Below, one piece after another: positions 47,211 through 61,232 of a stretch of DNA of 64,000 nt. The first letter of the stretch is position 1. Every line of letters begins with the position of its first letter. The notes beneath the pieces were generated by a model. The model did not search any database. It saw nothing but the letters and a program-made list of their open reading frames with translations, and was not told where the DNA came from. The stretch comes from Melanocharis versteri (Eukaryota > Chordata > Aves > Passeriformes > Melanocharitidae). Position numbers and translations under genes: made by a program. The DNA is taken from positions 1-64,000 of the forward strand of contig VZTG01005442.1 in assembly GCA_013397845.1 (NCBI GenBank), given 5' to 3'.

Positions 47211-50200
47211 CAAGTGCAATCTGGCTGGTTTGTTCCTGACTCATGACAGATGAAATGCGATCAGAGGGGCCTCCAAAATCTCACGTTAATTGAAGCTGGC
47301 AAAAAATACTAACAGTGCCCTTTTGAACTGCTGACGCAGTCCAGAATGGATTAGCCGGGGGTAGATTAACAACAGGTGGCAGCTCACGGGCTGCTGCCTC
47401 TCCCCGTACAAAGAGATGGTGAAGAGCCAGCAGCCGGGCACAGCAGCGTCCTGCCCACCAGCTCCCGAGGCCTCTGCCTCCAGGAGCGCGTTCGGCATCG
47501 CTTGGCACCTGCACTGGCCAGCACAGAGGGCACCCTGGCCACAGGGAACAGAGCAGGATGGTCTCCTTTGCTGACTGCTCTGGAGCTGCTGCTGCCAGCA
47601 GAGCTTACACCTCACAGGGCTCCTGCAGGTCTCCCATCCCTCCTCAAGCAGTCCTTAATGAGGCAGCAGAAATCCCAGCTCACACAGGGGCAAGTTGACT
47701 TGGCAACAAGAGGCCACAGAACTGGGGACCCTCAGCTCCCCAGCTTCCCCATGCCGTGGCACCACCTTTTTTACACAGCACAGTCATGCTCGGGGCACCA
47801 AGCACAAGGTCTCCTGAAGCCCAAGGAGAAGACACCTGCACTGGCAATGTTTCCTGTATTCCCACAGGCCATCACACTCCCTCCCCTCCTAGCTCCACTT
47901 TAGCAGAGGCATTCAAGCCTCACCCACCCTCTCCTCCTCTGTGGCTCTGCAGGGTTTCCTAGAGGCTCTCTGGGTTTCACTTGTCCCCACACAAAGGGAA
48001 GCGTTTGTCTGGGCTCCACCAGTTCCCAGGGCACAGCTCTTGTCCCACTGCGGGGAAATCTGGGTTCTGTGAGGGCCCTTTCTGTTGCCTGCACGCCATC
48101 AATAAACTCAGCTGCAAACCTGTTTCCTTCGGGCAGCACAGACCCACCAGCGCTGGGACCAGTAAGAGCTCAAGTCCCTGTACTCAGATGCTGGGTGGAC
48201 TGGAAAGGGCCCTTCTTGTTCAGGCAGAGCTGAGAAGGTGCCCAGCAGCTGCCAGCAACCCAACGAGACCCTCAGAGCCACTCTGGCCTTTCCATCAGTT
48301 GTCTGGGACCATCAGCTTGCTTCAGATGGTGCATGGCTGTTTTCTATCTCACAAAGAAATGGATAATGCAGGTGCTGTTGCAAGCTTATCCATTCCTCTC
48401 ACTTGTAGGAGAAAAATTCCTTCCCTCCCCAAGCACTCAAAGCCAGATTCTCCAGATGTTGGCAGAGTTCAGAGTGTTGAGAGCCTAAAGCCAGTTTCAG
48501 TAACATCCTGCTTGTATGGGTTTACATCAGAAATTGCTCCTGGCCTGAATAATGCCAAAGAACTAAAAAGTCTCTCTCTAGACTAGATAGTGGCAGAACC
48601 CAGATTAGAAATGTGCATTTTTTTCTTGAAGCTGCACTTTCTTAGTAGAGTTACAGGAGTTATTTAAAACACATGGAAAAATTTCTCTCTGGGAGATGGG
48701 GCTACAGCTCCTAGGTTAACATGTTCCTTCTCTGCTGGAGAATATGACTTTGAGGCAGGGCAAAGTTCGGGCAGTTTAAATGAAAAACAATATTTTATTC
48801 CTGTAAACTAAGCAGATTTGCCTTTTTTTCTTCCTCTTTTTAAAAGCAAGTTATTAACCTTTAAGCAGATGGATGTTCAATAATCTCATTGGCAAGGAAG
48901 GTAACAGCCATGCAAGGTGCATCTACTTATGGCCAGCTGGAGCCCACATGTAAAGGTGTTGCATTTAATCTGAGACAAACAAGTGTTTATTATTTGTGAA
49001 AGGATCTTCCACTTTCTCTTGCTTTGCAGTTCGTAACTTACTCACAGGGCAAAGACAGATGCTCTGAGTTAGCAATCTGCTCCTTTTGAATGTAGCCTTG
49101 CTGCATTCCTGGATCTCATTTTACGGTCCTTTCTCCTTCAAACCTTTTCCCCTCCCTGTTTGTATGAAGTGTGGCGAAGCAGTTATTGTTCCTGTCAGTC
49201 CTCAGCTGAAGGCACCCGGCACTAACTGTGCCCAGCACCCAGCTGAGACCTGGCCCTTGCCTTCAAAGAGAGGTTTCACAAAAGAAAGGCCTGTAAGTTT
49301 ACAAATAGCCAGCCAAGCAGGTGAGAAACAGTGGTTTTCTTGAGTGTATGGCACATATACACAGGGACACATGGGAGGGAACACAGCCTGTGGTTTGAAA
49401 AGCTCAGGTATTTTTCCAAGGCTTATCTCATGGATGAGTATGAGATATTAACACTAGGCAGCTGGATATCCATAAGTGGCACTTTGTTCAGTCAGTCCCA
49501 CACTTTGGCTTTTAGTTTTATAGGTTCCCATCACTGCACAGAATGGAGGGGAGGGGCTAGAAGAAATAAGCTTCATCCTTAAAAGCACTGGGTTCAACAG
49601 AAACCACACCTCATAATTACACAGGGAAACCTCATGTGGGTCTGCATATCCCAAGTTCTTCACTCCTTCATTGGTCAAATGGTCCAGCTTTGGCCTTTGT
49701 CCAGCCCCACTCAACTGAAATTTAGGTTAAAAACTAGAATAGATATGACTTAATAATTAGGCTGGTATTTTCTTAGTCACAACATCCTCCCTGCATAGAG
49801 TCTGATACTGAGCACTGATGCAAGTTTGTAGACCGAATAAAATCATAACCAAGTTGCACTGATCTCTGTCCATAGTCACTACAGAGTTGTCATGCTTGTC
49901 TGGAGCAGGAGCACTTCCTGTTTATGCAAGTAAACAGGCATTTAGCATGACTAAAGGAAATTTGAAGGACAATTACTGGATCCTTTTCCAGACAAATGAA
50001 GACAGCAAACAGGCAACCTTGCAGGAAGAACCTTTGAGCAGCACTGTTTTCAGTCGGAAAACTCCCTTCGTGCTGCTAGCTCCAAGCCACTCCACTTAAT
50101 TGCCTCAATTGTCCCTGTTATCCTTTAATGGGAAACATAACTCACTTTCAAAGCAACCACAAGAAGCTGCAGACAGGGGAATCCTGAAGATCAGCAGAGG

Positions 50201-53200
50201 TGGGACTGCATTACAGCCATTTCCATCAGGCTGAAATTACACAGAGTGCACCAGGAATGTCTCTAAATGGCTTCAAGCCAGGGCCCACTGAAGCCTGCTG
50301 ATTCTTAAAGTCAAGGCTAACAGTCCTCTACCTTGGTAGTGAGGAACCCAAAACTCCAAACAAACAGCAATTCAGATGAAAGTGTAGCTGTTCTGCTAAA
50401 TCCCAGGCTTGGGATACTGTTGTTCAATCCAGGTTTTACCCACACATCGCCAAAGGGTATCTGACTGCCTCTCTCTGTTTCCTTCTCTGCAGCTACAGGT
50501 AAGAGGCTGATCTTATCCACACAAGAGGACCACGAAGCTCAATTTCTTGCACTTAGATACAGCAGTGGCAGGCATCATAAAAAGAACTTACACCATCCTA
50601 CAGGCACTCCCAACAGCATGAGATACAACTTCAGGACCTATGACTCAATAGTAAAGCAAAAGTGTTCTACCTGAATTTTTTGCTAAGAAAATGCTATCTC
50701 TGTCACACGCCAATGTTAGCAAGAGGTTTGAAGTGACCACCTGCTCATGGGATAACTTGAAGATCTTAGAGTATTGCGTTTGGCATTTTCTGCCAGGTTT
50801 TGACAGAAATTATTATTTTCAGCCTAAAAATTGAAATGAAAAGGCAGTATAGGTGGAATACTTGCCAGGATTTGCTCTGCTCTTCCCAGCTCTTCAGGAT
50901 CAGACTAAAGTTAGCAACTGGACCAACTGGATGCTCATTTTCTAGCATAGATTTAATCAAACACAAGTTTGCAGAATTTTCTTTTTCGTGATTCAAGTGC
51001 ACAGACAAGACTATCTACGACTACAAGAACTACACATAGTTTACATTTTAGTTTACAAAAGAACACATTTTGCAGGAGTCACAGTAGAATTTAAGTATGC
51101 AAATCTTCAAAAAGAAAAATGAAAAAATTCATACTCACTCTGTCTGATCCCATTTTCTCATCAGCACCATCGATTTTAGTTTTTCTTCTGTGTATCATGC
51201 TTTAGTTGTGAGAGCAGCTTCCATGTAAGAGGGCTGGACAGATTTATGCAGTACCCATTAACCATTCTGAGATCTTTTCTGATCAAAAGATGCTCTACCT
51301 GTGAGAAGTACCCAAGGTATCAGACATTCATTATGGAGGGCATTCATACCAAATCTAGGAGGTATATTCAACATTAAAATTGCCCACCTAAATCCATTTT
51401 CATGTGTCTCAGTATAGCATCTTTCTAGAATGCTCAACACTCACCAATAATACAGCCTAAAAGCAAAATGAGTCAGAAGTACTGGGCATCACTTAAATCC
51501 CACCTCACAATTATTTTGACATCTGTGTCTCCAAGGTCTTTGAGTTTAAAAGACCCTTGAATGGATAATTAACAGGGACAAACTTGTTGCTAGAGTAAAG
51601 CATATTTGAACCACACCATCAGAAGCATTATGGATGGCAGTAGGTTCCAGAGCAGGAGCTGGAGATGGAAGGAGAGAGTCTTTCGGAACACTAGGGCCTG
51701 AATTTTCACATCCTGTAATACAATGGTGGAGCTGTGAGGAAGAAAAAACCCATGCATTATAGGAAGAGTTGGTGATGCTAAAAATGTATCCTTAGGACTC
51801 CCCACGACTGCAGGGCAGCCCCTGCAGCACATCCCCCCTTGCTATGCACAGGCAGCAAGGTGTGCCATGCACACACTGCCCTTTTGCAGCACGATCCACA
51901 GGGACTGTGCTGCAGCGCTTCTGGAAACAAAATGCTGCCTCCACATTGGATGCCACAATCTCAGTGACTCAGCCAAAGCTCTCTTCTCAAAAGCATAGCT
52001 TTTTAACGTCTGCTGTATCTCCTTGCAAATTAAAAAAAAAAAAGAAAAAAAAATCTGTTCCATATTTCTCCAAGATAAATGCTATTGTCAAATCTTGGTA
52101 GAAAATTAGAGTAACAACTACTCTCCCAAAAAGGTGACTGGGATGAATTCATGCAGACCAAACTTCTGTTTTCAAGATGACCATCAAACTCCAGCTACGG
52201 GAAAGACAAAATATTGACAGATCTTTCCAAAGTGCATTGTGGATATTAAAGTTTAACACAGATTAATGTAGTAAAACAGCTTGTCACTGAAATTCTCCCT
52301 TCTGAATTAATTCATGTTTCCCTATGCCACTCCAGAAGTGAAATACAATAAACACTCATTTGATTTAATTTTTAATATACAATGATTAAGCTTTTTTGCA
52401 TATAATATATACAATGAAAAGTTAAAAATTATCTTAATTTAAAGATTGACAACAAACCCATTCCAAATCAGACACACAATTACATCTTACCTTTGCAGAT
52501 TTTGCATCAAGAACATCACAATCATTAATGCAGAGGGCAAGTAGGCAATTTTACAGTTTTTCTTTATGGTCAATTGCCCAATTTTCTCCATGACACTAAA
52601 CAAAGACAAGTGAGGTTGTAAATGAGCTAGCCCTATAAAAGCAACTGTAAATGGCCAAAGGATAAAACATGATTATTAGGGGTCACTGGACATTTTGTGC
52701 AAGGGGAAACTACTCAAATGCTCCTGGATGCAGACACAAGAACCTGTTACCTTTTTACTGACTGGAGATTATAGCTCAGCTTAGCAGGGCTGGTTCAGCT
52801 ATCTGCATCTAAAAATATTCAACTAACTATTTCAAATCCTCAGTGTCTTTTAAGACTGTGCGAAACAAACTTTTTACTGGCTTACTGAGAAAGAATCAAG
52901 AAATCACAGCAGCTTCACAACTCTGTAAGGAAGGTGTTATAACTCAGTTAAACTGCTAGGGCCTGCCAAGCTGAGATCAGCTCCAAAAGGACAGCCAAAA
53001 CTGAAGTGACTACTGCACTGTCACAGTTACGCTTTTAAAGCAAACTTCTCAAAGAAATACGCTGGTATCTCCTGATGCTCAAGCACCAGGACACAAATCA
53101 ACAGGAAGATTCAATAAGAAGGTTCATGTTAATGAACCTGAAAGGCTGCAAAGGAGAACTAATGAGTAACAAACCTTCCTCTCTCTTGTGATAGCCACTG

Positions 53201-53779
53201 TGCAGACAGCAGTTGTCACTGCAAGAGCTATCCTTTTAGATCCCACAGCAACTCAGGAATGAAACAAAGAGTGCAGCGAAAAACATTTCCTAGTAATTAA
53301 ACACTCCCAGAGAGTCGGATGATACAGTTTACAGGCACATCCCAGGGAGGTCATGAAGTGAAGCATCCCCTCAAAGCTATTGTTCCAATATGATTTTCAT
53401 TCACAGCACATCCACTGCATTGGGCAATAAGATAAGTCTTAGTGGGGGTGAGACAAATAGGAGCAGATGTTTCCTGTTTCTAGCTTGACTTTCATTTGGT
53501 TTCTGTCATTGCTGCATATCCAGCTTAGGAGAGGGGGTGAACCGTGATGCCTAACACTTGTCCTATTGTTTAGGGTTTGACAAATCTGAGGAATAAGGTT
53601 GCTTGCACTGTAACAGAAAAACAGCCCGTCGAGTAGGATGTGTCTGTAACCAGCAGCAACAGAGGTTTCAAAAGACAGTGAAATCACGCTTATCTAGTAA
53701 CAAACATTTTATCAGGGGAGCTAGAAAAGAGATTGCTTTCATAGCCCAACTTAGGACCCTAGTTAATACTGAAGGGCAA
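47211..53779. other. ALX4-EXT2 intergenic interval, no gene recognised
   Basis: About 6.6 kb between the inferred 3' ends of two convergent genes. Unique sequence with an A-run at 52029-52052. Open frames are short or compositionally ordinary and show no domain. The true boundaries depend on the 3' ends of ALX4 and EXT2. Confidence 0.6.
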
Positions 53780-53798
53780 GAGTAACAGTCCAGGCAAC

Positions 53799-53804
53799 TT
53801 TATT
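53799..53804 (-). terminator. EXT2: Poly(A) signal candidate for EXT2 (distal)
   Basis: AATAAA on the minus strand (TTTATT on the + strand), about 1.2 kb after the EXT2 stop. Chosen as the likely end on distance and context; not proven. Confidence 0.4.
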
Positions 53805-54333
53805 TCTAATTTTGTTGCATTTAGCTTTCTCATTCTGGTTCATTTCAGTACGAAGAAACAATTCAAATGCTCCTAAGAAATGTAAATCTGCTTCAAAAGG
53901 CTTCCTAAGCTGTACGTTTCAGCCTGTGGCAATAGGTTCCTTAAATTACAAGCAAAGACACAATAGTTTTTCCAACAATGGTAATTTACAGGAGTTTGTA
54001 AGTGTGCGTTAACAGTGTCTTATACGTACACATTTGCCTGTACATTGAAGCTGGAACTGGGAATTTCTGCAAATATAGGTGTTTTATAAATTAGTACGCT
54101 GCTTGCTGAAGAGGATTCAGACATGAAAAACTTATTTCATACTTCATCCCTATGGATGGCTACAATGTAAAACTGTAACCTCATTGCTGCTTTGATAATG
54201 AAAATAAAAAATATAAGAAGATTAAAGACAAATCACTTCATGTATAATACAATTAGTTCTGATACAGAGTCAGAGTCTTTCGCATGAGTGCAGCAAAAAA
54301 CCTGAGATTTATGCAGTAGGTGCAGCAATTGCA

Positions 54334-54383
54334 GTTCTGTCCTGCAGGTCTCTGCTTTGATGGAGAGACCTGCAGGACAGAAC
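54334..54383. repeat. Perfect inverted repeat, 20-bp arms, 10-base loop
   Basis: Left arm 54334-54353 and right arm 54364-54383 are exact reverse complements, built around CCTGCAGG-containing sequence, with loop 54354-54363. In an EXT2 transcript it would form a 20-bp uninterrupted hairpin. The stem is short for a microRNA precursor. Alternatives are a fold-back element or a sequencing or assembly fold-back. Confidence 0.9.
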
Positions 54384-54748
54384 CACATTATTTCCTCCCG
54401 GCTGCTGTGTCTCCATCTCCATCAAAATAATTTAAGTAACACAAAATGCTTTGCTCTTTAAACTTGCTGAAAACAGACAGATTTTTGTTTGTGATGTTGT
54501 AAAAAAATAAACATTTGTCTCACATTACAAAGAAAATGTTTGTTACACAGTTACTTAAGACAAAAGTTAAAGCTCAAAAGACAGAGGCCCACCAGCCACA
54601 CAGGAAATAAACTCCTCCCGAAAGAGAACAGCTCTACGTTGCAGACAGTTGCTTCAAATGGATGGATGCTCACTAACCAGAGAGCCGGCAGCACATCTGA
54701 TAGAAGAGGTCAGTCATGCCAGTCAGACCATAGAGAGCAAGATTCTGT

Positions 54749-54754
54749 TTTATT
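54749..54754 (-). terminator. EXT2: Poly(A) signal candidate for EXT2 (proximal)
   Basis: Minus-strand AATAAA about 270 bases after the EXT2 stop. Use of this site would exclude the 54334-54383 hairpin from the mRNA; use of the distal site would include it. Confidence 0.35.
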
Positions 54755-55023
54755 CTTCCAGGTGCATAGCCTCCTTTGGACAAAAGTGTGTGTCTGACAT
54801 TTTTGGGAGAACCCGCAAATAGATTCAATTCTCTGTGAGCAACAGAGAAGCAGTTGTTCAGATTTCAATTACAACTTTGTGCAATGCAAAAGGAAGACAA
54901 CAACATTAATTCCCATCTTCTTCAGATGCAACCCACTCTCTAGCAAGTTTTGTCTTCAGGGCCTTATATTCCTCATAGCACTGTTTCAGCTGTTGTTTTC
55001 CTCACTGAGGTTTGTCTCACTCT

Positions 55024-55284
<261 letters not shown>

Positions 55285-58200
55285 CTACTAATAAATAAAA
55301 AGAGAGCCTCACTGCAGAGAACAGAAAAGAAGCTGGTGTTCTTTGATTTATCCATTTAATCACAGAGACGAGCAAGGGGATGCTGGCAGCAGCACATGTG
55401 CACATGGAGGTCAAAGCTTCCCTTCTCCCTCCCCCTAGAATTCCAGTCATTCTTAAAGCAATGTACATGCTGTAAACCAGAACAGATTAACTGCCAACAT
55501 GTCTCTTAAAGGGCCACTGTTGGGTCAATTTCGTTTATAACGAAGGTTTTGCAAAAACCAAGGCTTTGTGAAAACAGAGTTCTGAAAAAAAAGTCTGTCT
55601 TTTTTCAGGCTTCTTCAGAAGCTCTATCTTTTCCCACAAAAAAATAAACATGCCTCAGAGAATAGGCAGAGCTGATTGTGCTGTAACTTAAAGGTGAAGC
55701 TGAATTAAAACTATAAAATGAAACCAACTACTTTATTTTCCTTGTCTAAATAAAGATACATTGAGCAATAAGTCATCACATTAGCACAAAAAAACTGGAC
55801 CACTGATGACTCTTTCAGTTCTAATAATCTCAGGTGTCAGTAATGTGGGAAGCAACAGCCATGCTCTTCAAAAAACAAGCAAACAGATGTTTAACCCTTA
55901 CATTGCTCCTTTAACTCTTTCACTGAAGGGCACTGTACCTGTGGAAGCAAGGCAGAGAAAACCTGGCTCATCTCACCTCAGCCAATGCTCAGCTAACATT
56001 AGCTGCCTGCTACATAAAACAGCTTTTAAGGAATTCACATACCAGGAATCATGACAACAGTTCCCTACACATAACAGAAGGCTAGAAGAAAACAGGTGAC
56101 ATTTCTTTTGCCATTCAAAACGGAAAACAAAAAAAGAAATGAGCTTTGACTCAGCTACAGAGACTGATGTGCTGCAGGCAGTCGCAGAGCAGGTCTCTTG
56201 CTCTCCAACCACTGCACCCTCTCCCGACCCCTTTGAAGGGTAAGGGGTCACTGTGGCTCCAGGATAATTTTCCTCATCAGGACCTGGTCAATCACACCAA
56301 CTGAGTGTGACAGTTCTGTGATGGGGACTGCTCAACACTGCCCCAAACACTCTTTTGAAGTAGACAGGACAGCAAGAGCACTTTTCAAAATTATTTCCTC
56401 AACCACATAGCTGTTTCAAGCTACAATGGTCATAATTCAGACCACTTTCTGCCCTGAGAAAAGTGTCAGAAAACCACTTCATATGAAGTGATAGTTGAAT
56501 AAAATATTTACACAGGTAAGTGCAGATGCTTCACTTTCTGCTACCTTCCCATCCTCTTGTACTTCATCCGACCTCATACCTTCCTATCTTCAGATTCCAA
56601 TCATTGTGACCAGAAACACAAGAAAAGGAATTCAGAGTGTAAGAGAAAATCGTGCACAGTGGGACAGAACCTCTACTCCTGTGACAAGCACTATCTGCTC
56701 CAGGGTAGCACAGATCTGAAATAGCAAAGGAGCCACCAGTGAGGACTGAAGAGAAGACCCAGGCAGCTGTCCAATATCTGCAATAACAAGGTGAACCATT
56801 GAGAGGATGAGATTTGGACCTTAGGCGCACTGAAAGTTTGGAGTAGTTCCTGCAGACAGCAGGAACTGAGTGTTTTCTCCAGGAACATTATGCAGTTTCT
56901 GTTGCTTCCACAAGATGCCCATCGTGAGATACCTTGAACACATCTGATTTTTAGATAAAGTCGGACTTTCAAATAATCTATTACTTGTAAGAAATGTGGT
57001 TAACTAATCCATGATGTGCATTGGAGAAGTCTCATGGCAGGAAACCCACAAACTTCACAGGCAAGGAGGTAGATGCACTGGGAGATGTGCATGTGAGAAG
57101 TTTGCACAGCTGCTGGCCTTCACTGGTTTCTGGAATACAAGAATACTTTTAGTCTACTGGTTCAAATCCTGCCTTTGCCAGTAATGACTGAAAGACATTG
57201 TAATGTAACAGCTGCTTGGTGGCCGGTGTGAAATGAATTAGTTATCTCAGCCTGCTGCCTGGTAGGCAGGTGTCCACATCAGACCAGCCATTGTCACAAC
57301 CGGAACTAAGTGGCACCCTCAGAGCAAAAGACAAAACTAAATGGATAGGGCAGACAAAATTGACCTCTTCCCTCCAGAGGTTATACTCCCAAATTAAAAG
57401 TGAGGTCTTATGACAAAATATCAAGATGGGATACTTCTACACCAAACTTATTTTGGTGGCAAGTCCATTTAAGCATGCTAGTACAATATCTTTAACCACC
57501 AAGAAACCATTTCATTGTTAAAGAAATGGCAAAAATTAAAAATGGAAAAATTAGTGTGTTCTAAATACTCTGGATGAAGAAGTTAGCCTGCCACAAATAA
57601 ATATAAATTTGAAGATCAGAAACAGGCTTTTTTAAAGGAAAGAAATGTCATGCACAAGCCACAAAATGTGTTTGAAAGAAAGACACTTCTTTCCAAAAAT
57701 TTCACCTCTAGTACTGAACTAAATCACTTAAATTCTGAAGTCCTTGCCACTTTTGGACAATATAAACCAGAAATGATATCTAGAACACTGAACACTGAAA
57801 GCTAGGTAGCCAAGAGAATGTAATGTCATCTCAATATGGAGGGAAGGTGTTTCTCTTGGTTGTGTCAATAGTTTTGCAAACTCAAAGTAACAGAGGCGTG
57901 TTTGCTTCCAAGAATTACTTTTTTTCCCTTGCTTTGCTGACAGCAGTTGTGCTCAGCTCAACAAGAAATTAAGGTTGTGTGAACTCAGAAGTTGAGAGCC
58001 CCATTGCCCCTGGATGAATTTCATGTTTGTTAAGGTCTGTCTTAATCAGGTTCCTCACTGTTATAATCCAACTAACTTTTTGGCAGGGTAACCCTGTACC
58101 TGCAACCTTTGGCCAATTGTGACCTGGTCAGTTTGCCTCTTAAGGGAATGGCTTCCTATTTTGACTCTAACAAATACTTACGTGTCCTAAATAAAACACT

Positions 58201-59096
58201 GCTGTTATTGTGGCTGCAGAAGCAGCTCAGCCCTTTGCTATATTTACTGTACCGGCAGTTGCCCTCTAGACTGCATTTTACAGAGTTCTCCATTTTTGAG
58301 AGCCAGATGCAAAGATGCTAAAGGCAGAAAACTTGTTGCTACTTAAACACTTGTAAATACAGGGATTATGAGACCTTCCTGCAGTTTCTTCTGTGACCTG
58401 ATGTAAAGGCTAACCTAGGGCAAGAAGGGGATTCTTGGTTCAAAGCCTTCTTCGGTTAATGTATTTTAATGACGGAGTTCGATAACCCTGGAGACTAAAG
58501 TCTTCTATTTATCTCAAATAAATTCCACAGCAGGAAGAATAGCAGAGTTGGCTTTGTATTGCTAAAATAATAAAATTTCTTAATAAGAGACAGAGTTCAA
58601 CTCTACCATCTTCCTTAGTCTCCGCTGAACAAGTCAAAATGCCCAACAAAACCAGTTAGTTACATGTCTCTCCTGGACAGATCTCCACAATTGACTTCTC
58701 AAACCTTTTCCATTTACAAAACCAACAGGCAGTTCCTGGGCATCTCTCTGCTATTTCTGAACCAGAAACCTAACACTAAATGTTGTGCATGTGCGTGACA
58801 ACCCTGATAAACTGTTTGTTTCATCAACAGTAGGTTGATCCCTGGATATCCGGGCAAGTAATCAGCTCAGACTACCTGTTTGTTATTTCTGAATGCTAAA
58901 AAGCAAGGAGTCAGGCACTTGGGGAAGCTGCAAGTGAAGCTGATAATGGCTCTTTGCCTGACACCTCAAGTATTGCTCCTGATACCCAACACTGTAAAGT
59001 TATCAGTACAAACTAATTCTTTTACAATGACAAGGATTCCCGGATACATGCATTTTTTTCCATTCAGCTTCTCTCCTGACCCTGAAAATAGTTAGT

Positions 59097-59155
59097 GTAT
59101 TTATATATATATATATTTATAGACAGGTAGCTAGCTAGCTAGAAAGAAAGATAGA
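59097..59155. repeat. Compound simple repeat (TA)n, (TAGC)n, GAAA/GATA
   Basis: Consecutive TA, AGCT and AAAG/GATA-type units within the last EXT2 intron. Confidence 0.8.
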
Positions 59156-60138
59156 CATAAGAGCTTTATTCACTGCTAAGGAAAATTTGCTCTAGGAGTT
59201 GTTACCATTTATTATCCACTGTAAATGAATACCTAGCTTAGAAGATTAAAAAACATAAGCCCTGTCAGATTCTCAAATAACTCCCTTATATTGAAGGTAG
59301 ATGATAACACAGGGCAAGAAGGCATTGGGTGTAGCAAGCAGTTTCAGTATGATATTAAGGATTTTCGAAATCAAGTCGGAATATACCTAAACTGTCTATC
59401 TCCCCAGATTCTCCTGCACTCAGACTTTATCTCAGCATGTACTTCCTTGGCTGGGCAAATAAAAGTATGTGGACTTGCAGTCAATCTAACACCTCCCACA
59501 ATCCAGTATTCTCCACTTTTCAAAATTACAGACAAGTAAAGCAACAGTTTAAACATGTTCTCAATAAACTGTCAGTGACACTTTACTCTGAGGATACAAG
59601 AACTGCTATAGACACGGAAACATGACCTTTACCCAGCATCATAATGCACTTCAAGGCAAAGAGCACTTTTTCATCTTCTGTTTTTATAGCATTTACCTTA
59701 ATGAGAACCTAGTTCATAACCAAAATTCCCATGTTGTTGTAGTGCTACCACTATGACCATAGGAAAGCTTAACTGGCTTTGGGTAGTCCATCCTGTAAGC
59801 CAGTGCAGAATTATTAAATAAGGGGAAACATCTTGTGCTTCCCTTTCAGCTAACATTTAAGATTTACAAAACTTCCCACCCCTTTCTCAAGTATTTTCCT
59901 GCAGCGTAATTTTTCCCATCTTAATGTGGTATGTTTTACTTCTGACTTGCATACTCCTTTTTCTAACCCAGTCTCACTAAAGCCCATAAAACACGTCAAA
60001 TTTTCTGAGTTCTGCAGAGAAGGACAGAAAAAAGCTCACTGTTAAAATGGTAACTTGTAAGATAACCATGTTATACCTCTCCATGCAAATCTGAAACGGC
60101 CTATTTTAAATGCAGGTCAGATTTTTTTTGTCACCTCT

Positions 60139-60195
60139 TAGAATCATTGAATCATCAGTGCTGGAAGAGACCTCTAAGATCATCAAGTCCAACTG
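60139..60195 (-). mobile_element. CR1 LINE fragment, 3' end, antisense
   Basis: TAGAATCATTGAATCATCAG, then TGGAAGAGACCTCTAAGATC and ATCAAGTCCAACT are the reverse complement of a CR1 3' end. It is in the same orientation as EXT2 transcription, truncated and diverged. Confidence 0.85.
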
Positions 60196-61149
60196 TCTGT
60201 TTCTTCTGGTGACTTCTTTCCCCTGCTTACGTACCCCATCAGTTCTATGGCTGCAAATTATTTCTCCCAAAGTTTGCAGGAGAGATGCAACAGCCCAAGA
60301 AGCCTAAGGTGAGATGCCTTTGTCAGTCCAAAATCTCAGGTTAATTCCACCTAATAACTAGTATGTACATTTATTGTCAGATAGCCCATTTCAACCATGG
60401 GTATTGAACAGCTTTGCAAAAGTGAAGAAACTTTCCCTTATTTCACACATTCAGAAAGGCAAGCCAAGGCAGAGAGAAGCCTAGTGTCTTGGTCAAGGTT
60501 GGAAGGCCCTTTTAGTGTAAAGCAGGGAATGCAAATCTTATACTTACAAACTTCCAGTATTTCACTCTAAGCATTCGCTGCCTTTCCAAATGCATACTTC
60601 ATTTCAAAACTAAATTTTCAGAAAAATATAATAATGCTGCCATTGTTAAAAAATGCAACATGGAATTGTGCAGGAAATGCCCTTCACTAGTGGAAGCAAT
60701 ATGCTTCACAATCCTTGGAGAAAAGACAATGTACAAATGTCACTTCAAATTATTTTATTAATAATTTATATCCTTTCTGCTCTTTGGTAAGCTACCAACT
60801 GTCTGGTTAAAAAAAAATTCATACTTATTACAGTTGATATTCCACGGCTAACAGAAATGTGGTGTTACTGCCAACCAAGAACCTGAACTTCATATATGTG
60901 TCCTATAAGCTTTACACCAACGCTGCTAAAAATTGTACCCTTCTAAAGTCCTTTTTTGTAGTAGTCTACTTTTCAGTGACACATCACCCATTGTAGGAAT
61001 TACTTATATTGATTGAGTCTGTGTAACAGTCTTTCAAAATTAGTAATTTACAGAAACACTATCATTTTTGATCCTAATTTAATGAGACACAGGATAAGAT
61101 TCTAGGGATCAGAACAAGGCAATCAGAGAAATAAAGAGTGGTCACTCAC

Positions 61150-61232
61150 CTTTCCACCATGTGTGTCTGGTCCAGTGATAACCCATCAATTGCTGTGCAT
61201 TCTGGACATTTGAACTTCTTTCGTGGGGTCAC
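61150..61232 (-). CDS. EXT2: EXT2 coding exon, third from last in this window
   Basis: 83 bases: CTGCAG acceptor, then VTPRKKFKCPECTAIDGL and SLDQTHMVE, ending with the AG of a split Arg codon and a GTGAGT donor. About residues 646-672 of human EXT2. It carries the conserved Cys pair KCPEC. Phase 0 at the start, phase 2 at the end, matching both neighbours. Confidence 0.96.

Larger units (their letters stand above)
53780..55023 (-). other. EXT2: EXT2 3'UTR (inferred)
   Basis: From the TAA stop to a cleavage site after the minus-strand AATAAA at 53804-53799, about 1.2 kb. It contains an earlier minus-strand AATAAA at 54754-54749 and a perfect inverted repeat at 54334-54383. No coding similarity. 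Confidence 0.5.

Noticed and set aside
47376..48586. Open frames of 175 and 201 codons just past the ALX4 poly(A) signal
   Set aside because: No family match, no conserved start context, several overlapping frames; treated as non-coding.
54334..54383. microRNA gene interpretation of the hairpin
   Set aside because: A 20-bp stem with a 10-base loop and no flanking pairing is shorter than a typical pri-miRNA stem of about 30-35 bp.
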